DNA from: Dehalococcoidales bacterium
GTDB lineage: Bacteria; Chloroflexota; Dehalococcoidia; Dehalococcoidales; UBA5760
Assembly: GCA_028717305.1 (NCBI GenBank)
Contig: JAQUOC010000016.1
Coordinates: 1-19,125 of the forward strand
DNA: 19,125 bases
Direction of reading: 5' to 3'
A program made the position numbers and the translations under genes. Positions 1 to 8,000 of the stretch are shown here, piece by piece (position 1 is the stretch's first letter; each line of letters starts with the position of its first letter). A model generated the notes under the pieces. The model was given only the letters and a program-made list of their open reading frames with translations, was not told where the DNA came from and made no database searches.

Positions 1-1
1 G

Positions 2-760
2 GACAAACTGGATAGCGGAGGCTTGTCCATCGTTGATTACAAATCAAACCAGGAGTTGTTTTCCAGCGAATACCTACGGAGTAACCTGCAGCTCACGTTG
101 TATCAACTGGCGGCTGAGCAACTCTGGCATCTTCCGGTAGAGAGGCTGACGCTGTATCACTTAAGGTCGAATACTCCCTGTAGTTGTCAGCCGAGGCAGG
201 GATCGCAGCTTGAGGAAACCAAGCGTCTGGTAGGGGAGGTGGCGGAGAACATCGCCGGTAACCGGTTTCCCGCTGTCGAAAACCAGTATTGCCCCTGTGA
301 TTTTCCGGAGTACTGTCCGTACTATCGCCATCAGTATATGAGAAACAGTCTTGATTCAGACCGGCAGGCGGCTCTGTCCCGGATACCTGAAGCTGATCTC
401 GTTGAGAGGTATGTTTCCCTGCAGGCCGAGATAAAAGAACTGGAGTGCCAGCTTGAAGAGGCAAGACAGATGATTATTGACTTCTGTCAGGATGAGGGTT
501 TAAGTCGGGTCTTTGGTCGGGAGCATGCTGTCACCTATAAGCTGGTTGAGAAGACCGGTTTTAGTGAGGATATGGTTAGAGAGTTACTTGAACCCGAGGG
601 GCTGTGGGGGGAGGTATTGAGCTTCGACCAGTCCAGACTTAGGCAGCTCATTACCGGAGATAAGTTGGCTGAGGATATCAGACAGAAGCTGAAAGCCTTG
701 AGACAGGTCATATCCACTTATCCCCGGCTTCTTCCTAAGAAGCTTATTGATGAAGAGTGA
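2..760 (+). CDS. RecB-family PD-(D/E)XK nuclease, C-terminal part (5' end outside window)
   Basis: The reading frame is open from base 2, and the first in-frame start-like codon (TTG, 23) lies inside a conserved motif, so this is a fragment continuing upstream. Visible at the start is D-K-L-D, a short gap, then IVDYKS, the nuclease core that provides an acidic metal ligand and the catalytic (D/E)XK. It is followed by Q-x3-Y (QLTLY), typical of the RecB/AddB/Cas4 branch. A Cys cluster follows (CPCDFPEYC), resembling the C-terminal cysteines that hold a 4Fe-4S cluster in AddB/Cas4-type nucleases, but spaced C-x1-C-x5-C. After it come a predicted coiled coil (about residues 125-150 from TTG 23) and a charged helical tail. 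The family cleaves DNA ends in repair or recombination; the substrate here is inferred, not shown. It converges on rimI with 28 bases between. No helicase partner is visible. Confidence 0.8.
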   Translation, partial: DKLDSGGLSIVDYKSNQELFSSEYLRSNLQLTLYQLAAEQLWHLPVERLTLYHLRSNTPCSCQPRQGSQLEETKRLVGEVAENIAGNRFPAVENQYCPCDFPEYCPYYRHQYMRNSLDSDRQAALSRIPEADLVERYVSLQAEIKELECQLEEARQMIIDFCQDEGLSRVFGREHAVTYKLVEKTGFSEDMVRELLEPEGLWGEVLSFDQSRLRQLITGDKLAEDIRQKLKALRQVISTYPRLLPKKLIDEE

Positions 761-788
761 CCCGTTGCTGTTTTTTGTCGGTAGACTA

Positions 789-1343
789 TCAAACGATGTG
801 GTAGCCGGTTATTCCCCACTTTCGCGCGTGGGATTTCGTTAGCCGGCGCAGTTGCCTCTGGAATAATGCTCCAGCGATATCGCCGATGGTCATTACCAGA
901 GCATCCTCTCTGTTATCGGTATAATAGCTGCGGCGGATATCTATCTGAGTGAAACCGTACTTGTGGTACAGCTTCTGAGCTGCGGTATTAGAAGCCCGTA
1001 CTTCCAGGGTTAGGATATGAGCATTCTGCTCCATAGCCAGGTTTATCGTGGCTATCAGCAGGTGTTCGCCTATGCCCTGCCGCTGATAGCTGTGTCTTAC
1101 CGCGATGTTGGTTATATGAGCTTCATCAGCCATCATCCAGAGGCCGGCGAAACCAACGATTTTTTGTTCCTCAATTCTCTCGGCCGCTTTCCCATCTACG
1201 CAGGCGATGATATAATGGGCCAGGCTTATCCTAAGCTCATGATCGTAGTTGGCCGGCGGCCACATAGTGGGGAAAACTTCGCGGTCAATCTCCGTGACCT
1301 GGTCAACATCCTCACGGCACATCCGGCGTACGTAGTAAGACAA
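789..1343 (-). CDS. rimI: RimI-type ribosomal protein / N-terminal alanine acetyltransferase (GNAT)
   Basis: A GNAT-fold enzyme that transfers acetyl from acetyl-CoA to a protein N-terminus, classically ribosomal protein S18. The acetyl-CoA loop reads RQGIGEHLL. The RimI signature follows: LEVR, N, AA, then LYHKYGF, where the Tyr is the expected general acid. The core is of normal length with about 25 extra basic C-terminal residues. I start at TTG 1343 because AGAGGA lies 7 bases upstream (1351-1356). The longer ATG at 1382 has no ribosome-binding site and lies at or before the predicted transcription start, since an extended -10 sits at 1384-1392. The TTG product is 184 residues; the ATG form would be 197. 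It is transcribed divergently from the sigma-factor gene. No TsaB/TsaE neighbours are present, so coupling to tRNA t6A genes is not visible here. Confidence 0.85.
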   Translation of the reverse strand: MSYYVRRMCREDVDQVTEIDREVFPTMWPPANYDHELRISLAHYIIACVDGKAAERIEEQKIVGFAGLWMMADEAHITNIAVRHSYQRQGIGEHLLIATINLAMEQNAHILTLEVRASNTAAQKLYHKYGFTQIDIRRSYYTDNREDALVMTIGDIAGALFQRQLRRLTKSHARKWGITGYHIV

Positions 1344-1383
1344 TTCACTTTCCTCTTTAAGACATGCCTGACTTCCGGGCATT

Positions 1384-1392
1384 ATTGTAGCA
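1384..1392 (-). promoter_or_regulatory. Extended -10 promoter for rimI
   Basis: On the minus strand the sequence reads TGCTACAAT, an extended -10 element (TG-N-TACAAT, one mismatch to TATAAT) with no clear -35. Initiation about 7 bases downstream gives a leader of roughly 35 bases before TTG 1343 and places its Shine-Dalgarno sequence in the leader. Confidence 0.45.
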
Positions 1393-1456
1393 TATTCTAT
1401 ACTGTCTGATATAACCAGGCCGTTGCCAAGACTATCTTTTTGGGTATCTCATTCGT

Positions 1457-1462
1457 TATAAT
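1457..1462 (+). promoter_or_regulatory. -10 box of the sigma/anti-sigma promoter
   Basis: A perfect TATAAT lies 52 bases before the GTG start at 1515. The -35 region is poor: TATCTT at 1433-1438 has an 18-base spacer. A housekeeping-type promoter is therefore possible but not certain. I see no obvious ECF-type AAC...CGT promoter pair. Confidence 0.4.
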
Positions 1463-1514
1463 CTATGCACAGGATAATACTCGTAAATACCATTGACGAG
1501 CGAGGAGTTATCAG

Positions 1515-2051
1515 GTGCAGGATGAGGAGAGCCTCGTACAACGAGCGAAGCAGAATGACCAGGAGGCTTTTACACAGTTGTACGAGAAGTACTTTGATAA
1601 GATATATCGCTATGTATCACTCAAGATAGGGGATAGAATGGAAGCCGAGGATATTACCCAGCAGGTCTTCCTCAAAGCTATTAAGTCCATCTCTTCCTTT
1701 AAGTGGAAGGGGTTTCCTTTCTCATCATGGCTGTTTCGTATTGCCCACAATCAGGTTGTTGACTACCTGAGGAAGAAGACGAAGCGGGAGACCGTTGCTC
1801 TTGATGAGACATTGCTGGCCAGTGATGACGACCCTCAACTGGCGTTTGAGCGTAAGCTGAATATCGAGCAGCTGGCTATGGCGACCAAAAAATTGACCCC
1901 GGCGCAGCAGGAGGTGATTTCCCTCCGTTTTGCCGGTGATTTGCCGATTGCTCAGGTAGCCAAGGCTATGGGCAGGAGTGAAGGGGCAATAAAGGCATTG
2001 CAGCATAGCGCTGTACTAGCTCTACGCAAAGAACTAACTGGAATGGGATAG
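1515..2051 (+). CDS. ECF-type sigma-70 family RNA polymerase sigma factor
   Basis: A 178-residue sigma factor made only of regions 2 and 4, the ECF (group 4) layout. Region 2 spans about residues 20-90 with a conserved EDITQQVFLKA helix and the -10 recognition stretch ending SWLFRIAHNQVVDYLRKK. Region 4 spans about 125-173 with a helix-turn-helix (LTPAQQEVISLRF ... IAQVAKAMGRSEGAIKALQ). It should redirect RNA polymerase to a small regulon in response to an unknown signal. The GTG start is supported by GAGGAG at 1502-1507, 7 bases upstream. Its TAG stop (2049-2051) directly abuts the ATG of the DUF5667 membrane protein, a layout that suggests translational coupling and a sigma/anti-sigma pair. 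Confidence 0.9.
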   Translation: MQDEESLVQRAKQNDQEAFTQLYEKYFDKIYRYVSLKIGDRMEAEDITQQVFLKAIKSISSFKWKGFPFSSWLFRIAHNQVVDYLRKKTKRETVALDETLLASDDDPQLAFERKLNIEQLAMATKKLTPAQQEVISLRFAGDLPIAQVAKAMGRSEGAIKALQHSAVLALRKELTGMG

Positions 2052-2918
2052 ATGAATAATAATAGAGAATTCGACAACATCTTGGACGATTGCCTGGAGC
2101 GGCTGGCTAGGGGCGAGACCGTGACGCATTGTCTTGAGAGTTATCCGGAGCAGGCAGAGCAGCTCGAACCGCTGCTACGGATGGCTCAGGTAGCCAGTGA
2201 GACGCTGTCGATTATGCCCCGCCCGGAGTTTAGGGCCAGGGCCAGGTATGAGTTCCAATCGGTACTTCAGGAAGTGACTACGAAGAAGAGGCTGTCCCTG
2301 TTTAATCTGAGGACGCGGTTGGTAACGGCGGTAGTGGCAATCAGTGTTGTCCTGGTGTCCGGAGGTGGTACCGTGGTAATGGCCAGCGGCAGTATGCCGG
2401 ATACTCCCCTCTATCCGGTGAAACTGGCCAGTGAGGAAATGCAGCTGGCGCTAACTCCATCTGATACCGACAAGGCAGAGGTATGCGTTATGCAGGCCAG
2501 CAGGAGGGTGGATGAGATAGTATATCTGGCGGACAAGGGTGATGCCGATCAGGTTGAAGTGATTGCCGAGCGTCTTGATGAATGTCTGGGAACTTTATTA
2601 GAGATAGCCTCTGCTGAGAAAGCGGAGGCGGTAGCAGTGGAAGAAGATGCAGTTCCCGGAATGTTGATGGAGGTGCCGGAAATAACGCCGGATCAAGAAG
2701 CATCGGTGTATGAGAATGATGCTACTGAACAGAGGGAGTGGGCTGGTGATGGCAATCTTGAGGAACTGAAGACGACTGTGGTCAGCAATGCTGCCAGTAA
2801 CCAGTCTGCTTTAATCCGTAAGTTGATGGTGGCACCGGAGTCGGTCAAGCCTGCCCTGCATCGGGCAATCGCGGTCTCGGCCGCCGGCTACGGAAGAGTC
2901 CTCACCGCATTGGATTAG
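2052..2918 (+). CDS. DUF5667 single-pass membrane protein, probable anti-sigma factor
   Basis: A 288-residue protein. Residues 1-85 form a charged cytoplasmic segment containing LESYPEQAEQLEPLL, a pattern I associate with proteins beside Chloroflexota ECF sigma factors. A single hydrophobic segment lies at about 89-112. Next comes a DUF5667-like extracytoplasmic helical region (LYPVKLASEEMQLAL, then charged helices to about 190), an acidic linker and a final helical stretch. The start codon follows the sigma-factor stop with no gap. Inference from position and topology: the N-terminal part holds the sigma factor at the membrane and the outer domain senses a signal. No zinc-binding anti-sigma motif (HxxxCxxC) is present, so the mechanism would differ from classical ZAS proteins. 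The ligand is unknown. Confidence 0.75.
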   Translation: MNNNREFDNILDDCLERLARGETVTHCLESYPEQAEQLEPLLRMAQVASETLSIMPRPEFRARARYEFQSVLQEVTTKKRLSLFNLRTRLVTAVVAISVVLVSGGGTVVMASGSMPDTPLYPVKLASEEMQLALTPSDTDKAEVCVMQASRRVDEIVYLADKGDADQVEVIAERLDECLGTLLEIASAEKAEAVAVEEDAVPGMLMEVPEITPDQEASVYENDATEQREWAGDGNLEELKTTVVSNAASNQSALIRKLMVAPESVKPALHRAIAVSAAGYGRVLTALD

Positions 2919-2984
2919 GCCGTGGTCTTTTCTTAATTCTAGGAAAGTGAATTAAAGCGAGTTCTCTTAAAAAGGAGGCAGGAG

Positions 2985-3770
2985 ATGAGTAGAAAGTGGC
3001 TTCTGGCAATGGCACTGCTACCGATAGTACCGGTGGTTGCCCTGAGCGGTTGCTGTACTGGTTTACCGGGTATGAATGGCGTCGGTTCGGGTAATTGCCC
3101 GTCGACCCTGGAGGTCAGTCTGGATAGTCAGCAGGCAGGAATCTGGGTTACCGGACAGGGTAAGACAATGGCGGCTCCCGATGTCGCTATTCTGAGGGTA
3201 GGTATTGAGGCCCAGGAAGCAACTGTGGCTGAGGCTCAGATAGAAGCAATAGGGGCGATGGATGGGGTTATGAAAGCCATGACCGATAGCGGTGTGGCAG
3301 AGAAGGATATTCAGACCCAGTATTTCAATGTCAGTCAGGTTACCCGGTGGGATGAAGCAAAGGGAGAGAGCATTGTTGTCGGCTACCGGGTGACTAATAT
3401 CGTGAGCGCTAAGATCAGGGATATCGATAAGGCAGGCGCTATCATTGATGCAGTTGTTGCAGCCGGGGGTGATTTAACCCGTATCGATGGTATAGAGTTC
3501 ACCATTGACGACCCTCAAGGCTACTACGAAGAGGCACGGCAGGATGCGGTCGCTGATGCCAGGGCCAAGGCGGAGCAGCTGGCCGATCTGGCCGGTGTCA
3601 GCCTGGGGCTGGCTACCTATGTTTCGGAGAGTTCTCAATCGTCCCCCATATACTGGGGCGACGGGATGATAAACTACGACATGGCTAAAGTAGCCCAGGA
3701 AACATCAATCAGCCCTGGTGAGATGGAGGTTAGCCTTACCGTTCAGGTTTGCTATGCTATTCTCGATTAA
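2985..3770 (+). CDS. SIMPL (DUF541) domain lipoprotein
   Basis: A 261-residue exported protein. It begins with MSRK, a hydrophobic stretch, and a lipobox L20-S-G-C23, predicting lipid attachment at Cys23; a second Cys follows directly. The rest, about residues 50-258, is a SIMPL/DUF541 domain (GIWVTGQGKTMAAPDVAILRVG near its start, ending in SLTVQVCYAIL). SIMPL proteins such as BP26 form oligomeric periplasmic or surface assemblies; their biochemical role is not settled. A strong Shine-Dalgarno AAGGAGG lies at 2972-2978, 6 bases before ATG. It sits 66 bases after the DUF5667 gene on the same strand and ends at a terminator, so it is probably co-transcribed with, or controlled by, the sigma pair. 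That link is inference. Confidence 0.85.
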   Translation: MSRKWLLAMALLPIVPVVALSGCCTGLPGMNGVGSGNCPSTLEVSLDSQQAGIWVTGQGKTMAAPDVAILRVGIEAQEATVAEAQIEAIGAMDGVMKAMTDSGVAEKDIQTQYFNVSQVTRWDEAKGESIVVGYRVTNIVSAKIRDIDKAGAIIDAVVAAGGDLTRIDGIEFTIDDPQGYYEEARQDAVADARAKAEQLADLAGVSLGLATYVSESSQSSPIYWGDGMINYDMAKVAQETSISPGEMEVSLTVQVCYAILD

Positions 3771-3807
3771 CCGTATGGTTGACTCGGAAAAGGGTTAAGA
3801 TTCTGTG

Positions 3808-3841
3808 GGGGAATCCTGCTTGGTGGGTTCCCCTCTTTTTT
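3808..3841 (+). terminator. Intrinsic terminator after the sigma/DUF5667/SIMPL set
   Basis: A 9-bp stem (3808-3816 with 3825-3833, one T-G pair) encloses an 8-base loop and is followed by TCTTTTTT. It lies between two converging genes, 37 bases after the SIMPL stop and just before the end of ruvB. The T-tract is only on the plus strand. Confidence 0.85.
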
Positions 3842-3850
3842 GACCCTGGT

Positions 3851-4873
3851 TTAGAGCAGGGTTGGTTGAGGCGGTTTTCCCTTGTTATAGGGCCGTTTGA
3901 GGTGTTCGTAGGCTAGTCTGGTTGCCAGCCGGCCCCGGGGTGTCCGGTCTAGGAAGCCCAGTTGCATCAGATAAGGCTCGTAGACATCCATAATGGTGTC
4001 GGCTTCCTCGCTGACTGAAGCGGCAATAGTGTCCAGCCCCACCGGGCCGCCGTTGAATTTGTCGATGATAGTGCTGAGGACTTTATGGTCAATTTCATCG
4101 AGACCGATGGGGTCTACCTCAAGCTTGCCCAGTGCCTCAACTGCCACCGGTTGGGTAATCAGCCCGTCGGCCATTACCTGAGCGTAGTCTCTGACTCGCT
4201 TGAGCAACCGGTTAGCGACGCGGGGGGTGCCCCTGGCCCGGCGGGCTATCTCTGTTACTCCTTTGTCCTCAACCTCTATCTGAAGAATCCGCGCTGAGCG
4301 TTTCAGGATGTCTTCAATGGATGTACGGTCATAAAAATCGAGTCGATAGACAGCACCAAACCGGTCTCTCAGTGGCGGACTGAGCAGGGCATAACGGGTC
4401 GTAGCCCCGATGAGGGTAAAGTCGGGTAGATTTATCCTCAGGTTTTTGGCCCCGGGGCCCTTACCGATGATGATATCCAGGGCGAAGTCTTCCATAGCCG
4501 GGTACAGCATTTCCTCGACCGTTCGGTTGAGACGGTGAATCTCGTCGATGAAGAGTATATCCTGGCTGCGCAGGTTGGTCAGAATTGCCGCCAGGTCTCC
4601 GGTGCGTTCTACTGCTGGGCCGGAGGTAATCTTTATGTTGACTCCCACCTCACTGGCTATGATGTGGGCCATGGTAGTCTTACCTAGCCCCGGCGGACCG
4701 TAGAGAAGTATGTGATCCAGTGATTCACCCCTGCTCTTGGCGGCGGCAATAGCTATCTTCAGGTTTTCCTTGACCTTCGTTTGACCGATGAAGCCGGTTA
4801 GCTGCCGTGGTCTCAAGCTGTTATCAAGTGATGTGTCGTCAGCACTTAGTTTGCCTGATATAACCCGACTGAT
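3851..4873 (-). CDS. ruvB: Holliday junction branch-migration ATPase RuvB
   Basis: Motor subunit of RuvAB, a hexameric AAA+ helicase that migrates Holliday junctions in recombinational repair. Numbered from TTG 4816: Walker A GPPGLGKTT (40-48), Walker B with D91-E92 (FIDEIHR), sensor 1 GATTR (137-141), arginine finger in LRDRFG (R152), and a C-terminal winged helix ending in TPRGRLATRLAYEHL. Upstream of TTG 4816 the frame stays open and encodes SRVISGKLSADD...SLDNS, which resembles normal RuvB N-termini. The only well-placed start there is ATC 4873, 8 bases after GGAGG. The next upstream in-frame TGA (about 4907) rules out a longer ORF with a standard start. From ATC the protein is 340 residues, the usual family length; from TTG it is 321 and lacks a ribosome-binding site. 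RuvA and RuvC are not in the window. Confidence 0.92.
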   Translation of the reverse strand: MSRVISGKLSADDTSLDNSLRPRQLTGFIGQTKVKENLKIAIAAAKSRGESLDHILLYGPPGLGKTTMAHIIASEVGVNIKITSGPAVERTGDLAAILTNLRSQDILFIDEIHRLNRTVEEMLYPAMEDFALDIIIGKGPGAKNLRINLPDFTLIGATTRYALLSPPLRDRFGAVYRLDFYDRTSIEDILKRSARILQIEVEDKGVTEIARRARGTPRVANRLLKRVRDYAQVMADGLITQPVAVEALGKLEVDPIGLDEIDHKVLSTIIDKFNGGPVGLDTIAASVSEEADTIMDVYEPYLMQLGFLDRTPRGRLATRLAYEHLKRPYNKGKPPQPTLL

Positions 4874-4881
4874 AGTATCTT

Positions 4882-4889
4882 CCTCCCTT
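4882..4889 (-). promoter_or_regulatory. Ribosome-binding site deciding the ruvB start
   Basis: AAGGGAGG on the minus strand ends 8 bases before ATC 4873 and 65 bases before TTG 4816. It is the only strong Shine-Dalgarno sequence ahead of ruvB and points to initiation at the ATC. Confidence 0.6.
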
Positions 4890-4905
4890 GGTACTCGTTT
4901 AGGTC

Positions 4906-4914
4906 ATTATACCA
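4906..4914 (-). promoter_or_regulatory. Extended -10 promoter for ruvB
   Basis: The minus strand reads TGGTATAAT: a perfect -10 with the TG extension, no good -35. Initiation near 4899 would leave a leader of about 26 bases before ATC 4873. It lies downstream of the rpoC terminator, so ruvB is transcribed independently of rpoBC. Confidence 0.65.
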
Positions 4915-4958
4915 TAACTTTTCACGAGCGGTGCATTTACTGGCCGGTGTCTGTTGAT

Positions 4959-4991
4959 AAAAAATCGCCCCGATCAGGTCGGGGCGATTTT
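4959..4991 (-). terminator. Intrinsic terminator of rpoBC
   Basis: A 13-bp perfect stem (4961-4973 with 4979-4991; core ATCGCCCCGA) with a 5-base loop. On the minus strand it is followed by a six-T run, 35 bases after the rpoC stop. T-rich sequence on the other side could give weak activity on the plus strand as well. Confidence 0.9.
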
Positions 4992-5025
4992 ATCTTGTAG
5001 CAGAGATTAGCTTGTATCGCGGGCT

Positions 5026-8000
5026 TCAGATAGCCAGCTCCCTTGACGCTTCCCCTTCGTTCTCTCTACCGGCTGTTAGCTCTGGATTACCCTCAGCAAT
5101 TGAATGGCAGGCCGGTATTAACTTCCCGATGATGACATTCTCCTTGAGCCCGTTTAGTTTATCCACCTTGCCGGCAACGGCGGCTTCGGTGAGTACCTTG
5201 GTAGTCTCCTGGAATGAGGCGGCGGCTAACCAGCTGTCAGTATTCAATGAAGCGCGGGTTATTCCCATCAGGATAATGTGGGCAGTGGCTGGCTCACCGC
5301 CCTCGGCCAGTACCTTAGCGTTGATATCCTCATAATCGAACTTGTCTAGCAGTTCTCCTATGACCAACCCGGTGTCTCCTGAGGAATCAATATAAACCTT
5401 GGTCAGCATCTGGCGGACGATAACCTCGATGTGCTTGTCGTTTATGTTTACCCCTTGTGATCGGTATACCTTTTGTACCTCGTCTACCAGGTAACGCTGG
5501 ACGGCCTCTTTACCGGAAATATGAAGGATGTCCTGTGGGTCAATAGAGCCGTCGGTCAAGCGGTCTCCGGCCTGTACCCTGTCACCGTTCTGCACACGGA
5601 TGTGGGTGGCTGGGGGAATAGAGTATTCCCTCACTTCATTATCCTCATATCTTACCAGTATCTTTTCTCCTTGAATGGTTACCTCTCCGCTGACACGGGC
5701 CAATATTGCTTGATTCTCAACGGTGAGTGCTTGCTCCTGTGGAGATTTTTCATCGGTCTGGGGTGGACAGGCCAGTGGCGCACCGACGTCGACCCACGCT
5801 TTATCCTGCGTCAGGATCGTCCAACCGGTGGGTGGTATGTATTCATCGTAAAATACTTCGGAGCTGATGATCTTAATTCTTCTCCCCTCCCCATCATCCA
5901 ATATTTCAGCTTCGCCGTCTATCTCTGAGATGATGGCCTGGGCCTTGGGCGTTCTGCCTTCGAATAGTTCTTCGATCCTGGGCAGACCGGTGGTGATGTC
6001 CAGTCCGACGACGCCGCCGGTGTGAAAGGTGCGTAGAGTTAACTGGGTACCCGGTTCGCCGATGCTCTGGGCGGCAATTATGCCTACCGCCGTATTTAGC
6101 TTGATCAGCTTGCCGCAGGAAAGGTCCCAGCCATAGCATCGCTGGCAGGTGCCTTGCCTGGACTGGCAGGAGAGCGGAGACCTGACGTGAACCTTGGTCA
6201 GCCCGGCATCAACAATCTTCTTCGCCTTATCGTCATCGATTTCTTCATTACGGTCAACGATGGTTTCATTTGTCTGCGGATCAACCACTTTACTGGCGGC
6301 CAGTCGGCCGGTTATTCGTTTGGCGAGCGGCGGCAGGATTTCACCTTTTTGGGGTTCGGATATCCATATTCCATCCAGGGTGCCGCAGTCTTCCTGACGG
6401 ATGATGGTATCCTGAGCGACGTCAACCAGGCGTCTGGTCAGGTAACCACTCTCCGATGTTCTTAGCGCGGTGTCAGCCAGCCCTTTACGGGCGCCATGAG
6501 TAGAGATGAAGTACTCCAGAACATTAAGCCCTTCACGCAGGCTGGCCTTAATGGGAAAATCAATTATCTTGCCCGAGGGGTTGGTCATCAAGCCCCGCAT
6601 GCCCGCCATCTGCCTGATCTGAGAGATATTACCTTTGGCCCCTGATGTTGACATCATATATATGCTACCGTAACGGTCGAGAGAATTAGAGATAGCGGCT
6701 GTAATCAGATCGGTGGTTTCCATCCACACACCGATAACACCGTTATAGCTTTCGTCTTCGGTAATTACCCCGTTGTTATACTGCTCTTTGATGGCGACCG
6801 TTTTTTCCTCGGCGTCTTTTATTAATCTTGCTTTTTCCTCTGGAATTTTTACGTCGCTCATGCCGATGGTAGTTCCTGACTGAGTAGCGTACCGGAAGCC
6901 CAGTTGCTTCAGATTGTCCAGTACTATTGCCATTTCCTGGCTGCTCAGTAGCTTATAACAACTGTCTACTATTTGCTTTGAGGTTGATTTATCGATTACT
7001 TTGCTGTAATCACGTAGTTGCTGGGGCAGGACCTCGTTAAATATGATACGACCAGCGCTGGTCTTAATTCTCTGGTCTTGCCCGGGAATTCTGACTTCAA
7101 CCTCAGCCCTGAGGTCAATAATGCCGATGTCGTAAGCAAGTCTGGCCTCTTCCAGGCTGCCGAAGGTCTTACCTTCTCCCCTGGCGCCTGGTCTGATGGT
7201 GGTCAGGTAGTAACAGCCGAGGACCATATCTAGAGTCGGGATTACGATTGGCTCGCCGCAGCTTGGCAGCAGCATATTGTGAATACTGAGCATCAGCTCT
7301 CTGGCTTCTTTCACCGCAGCTCTGGATAGAGGTAGGTGGACCGCCATCTGATCGCCGTCAAAGTCGGCATTGAAGGTTGAGCATACCATAGGATGGAGCT
7401 GTATGGCGCTGCCGTCAATAAGTACCGGCTCAAAGGCTTGAATTCCGAGCCGGTGAAGGGTAGGAGCCCGGTTCAGTAATACCGGACGTTCCTTAACGAC
7501 CTCTTCCAGTATATCGTATACCTCGGGATTGGCCCTTGCCACCAGCCGGCGGGCGCTCTTGTCACTGAAGGCAAGTCCGCGTTCCATCAATCGATGCACA
7601 ATAAAGGGTTTGAATAGCTCCAGGGCCATCCTTCTGGGCAGACCACATTGGTGGAGCTTAAGCTCCGGGCCGACAACGATGACCGAACGTCCGCTATAGT
7701 CAACCCGCTTGCCGAGAAGATTTTGGCGAAAACGTCCTTGCTTGCCTCTGAGCATGTCCGAGAGTGACTTTAGTTTATGGTTGCCGCTGAAGGAGATAGC
7801 TCGTCCTCCTCCTTTCTCGTTGTCGATCAGAGAGTCGACCGCCTCCTGAAGCATTCGTTTTTCGTTGCGGATGATAATATCGGGGGCACCTATCTCTAGC
7901 AGATGACGCAGACGGTTATTGCGGTTAATCACCCGGCGGTACAGGTCATTAAGACCACTGGTAGCGAACCTGTCTCCGTCGAGTTGGACCATAGGTCTGA

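Noticed and set aside
387..513. Possible rifampicin-resistance signature from the S522-to-Ala difference in RpoB (codon on the minus strand near 11497; coordinates here are residue-style, see why)
   Set aside because: Alanine at this position is the natural residue in many Gram-positive RpoB proteins, and all main resistance positions are wild type. The start and end given are RpoB residue 387 to E. coli residue 513 for orientation only.
761..788. T-run after the nuclease gene as a terminator
   Set aside because: Six T bases are present but there is no stable stem before them.
2933..2955. Inverted repeat TTAATTC-N9-GAATTAA before the SIMPL gene
   Set aside because: The 7-bp AT-only arms are weak, no T-tract follows, and such repeats are expected by chance in this AT-rich gap. 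It could be an operator, but nothing else supports that.
3844..3861. Small hairpin CCCTG-N8-CAGGG over the ruvB stop codon
   Set aside because: A five-pair stem overlapping the coding end and followed on the minus strand by A-rich, not T-rich, sequence; not a terminator for ruvB.
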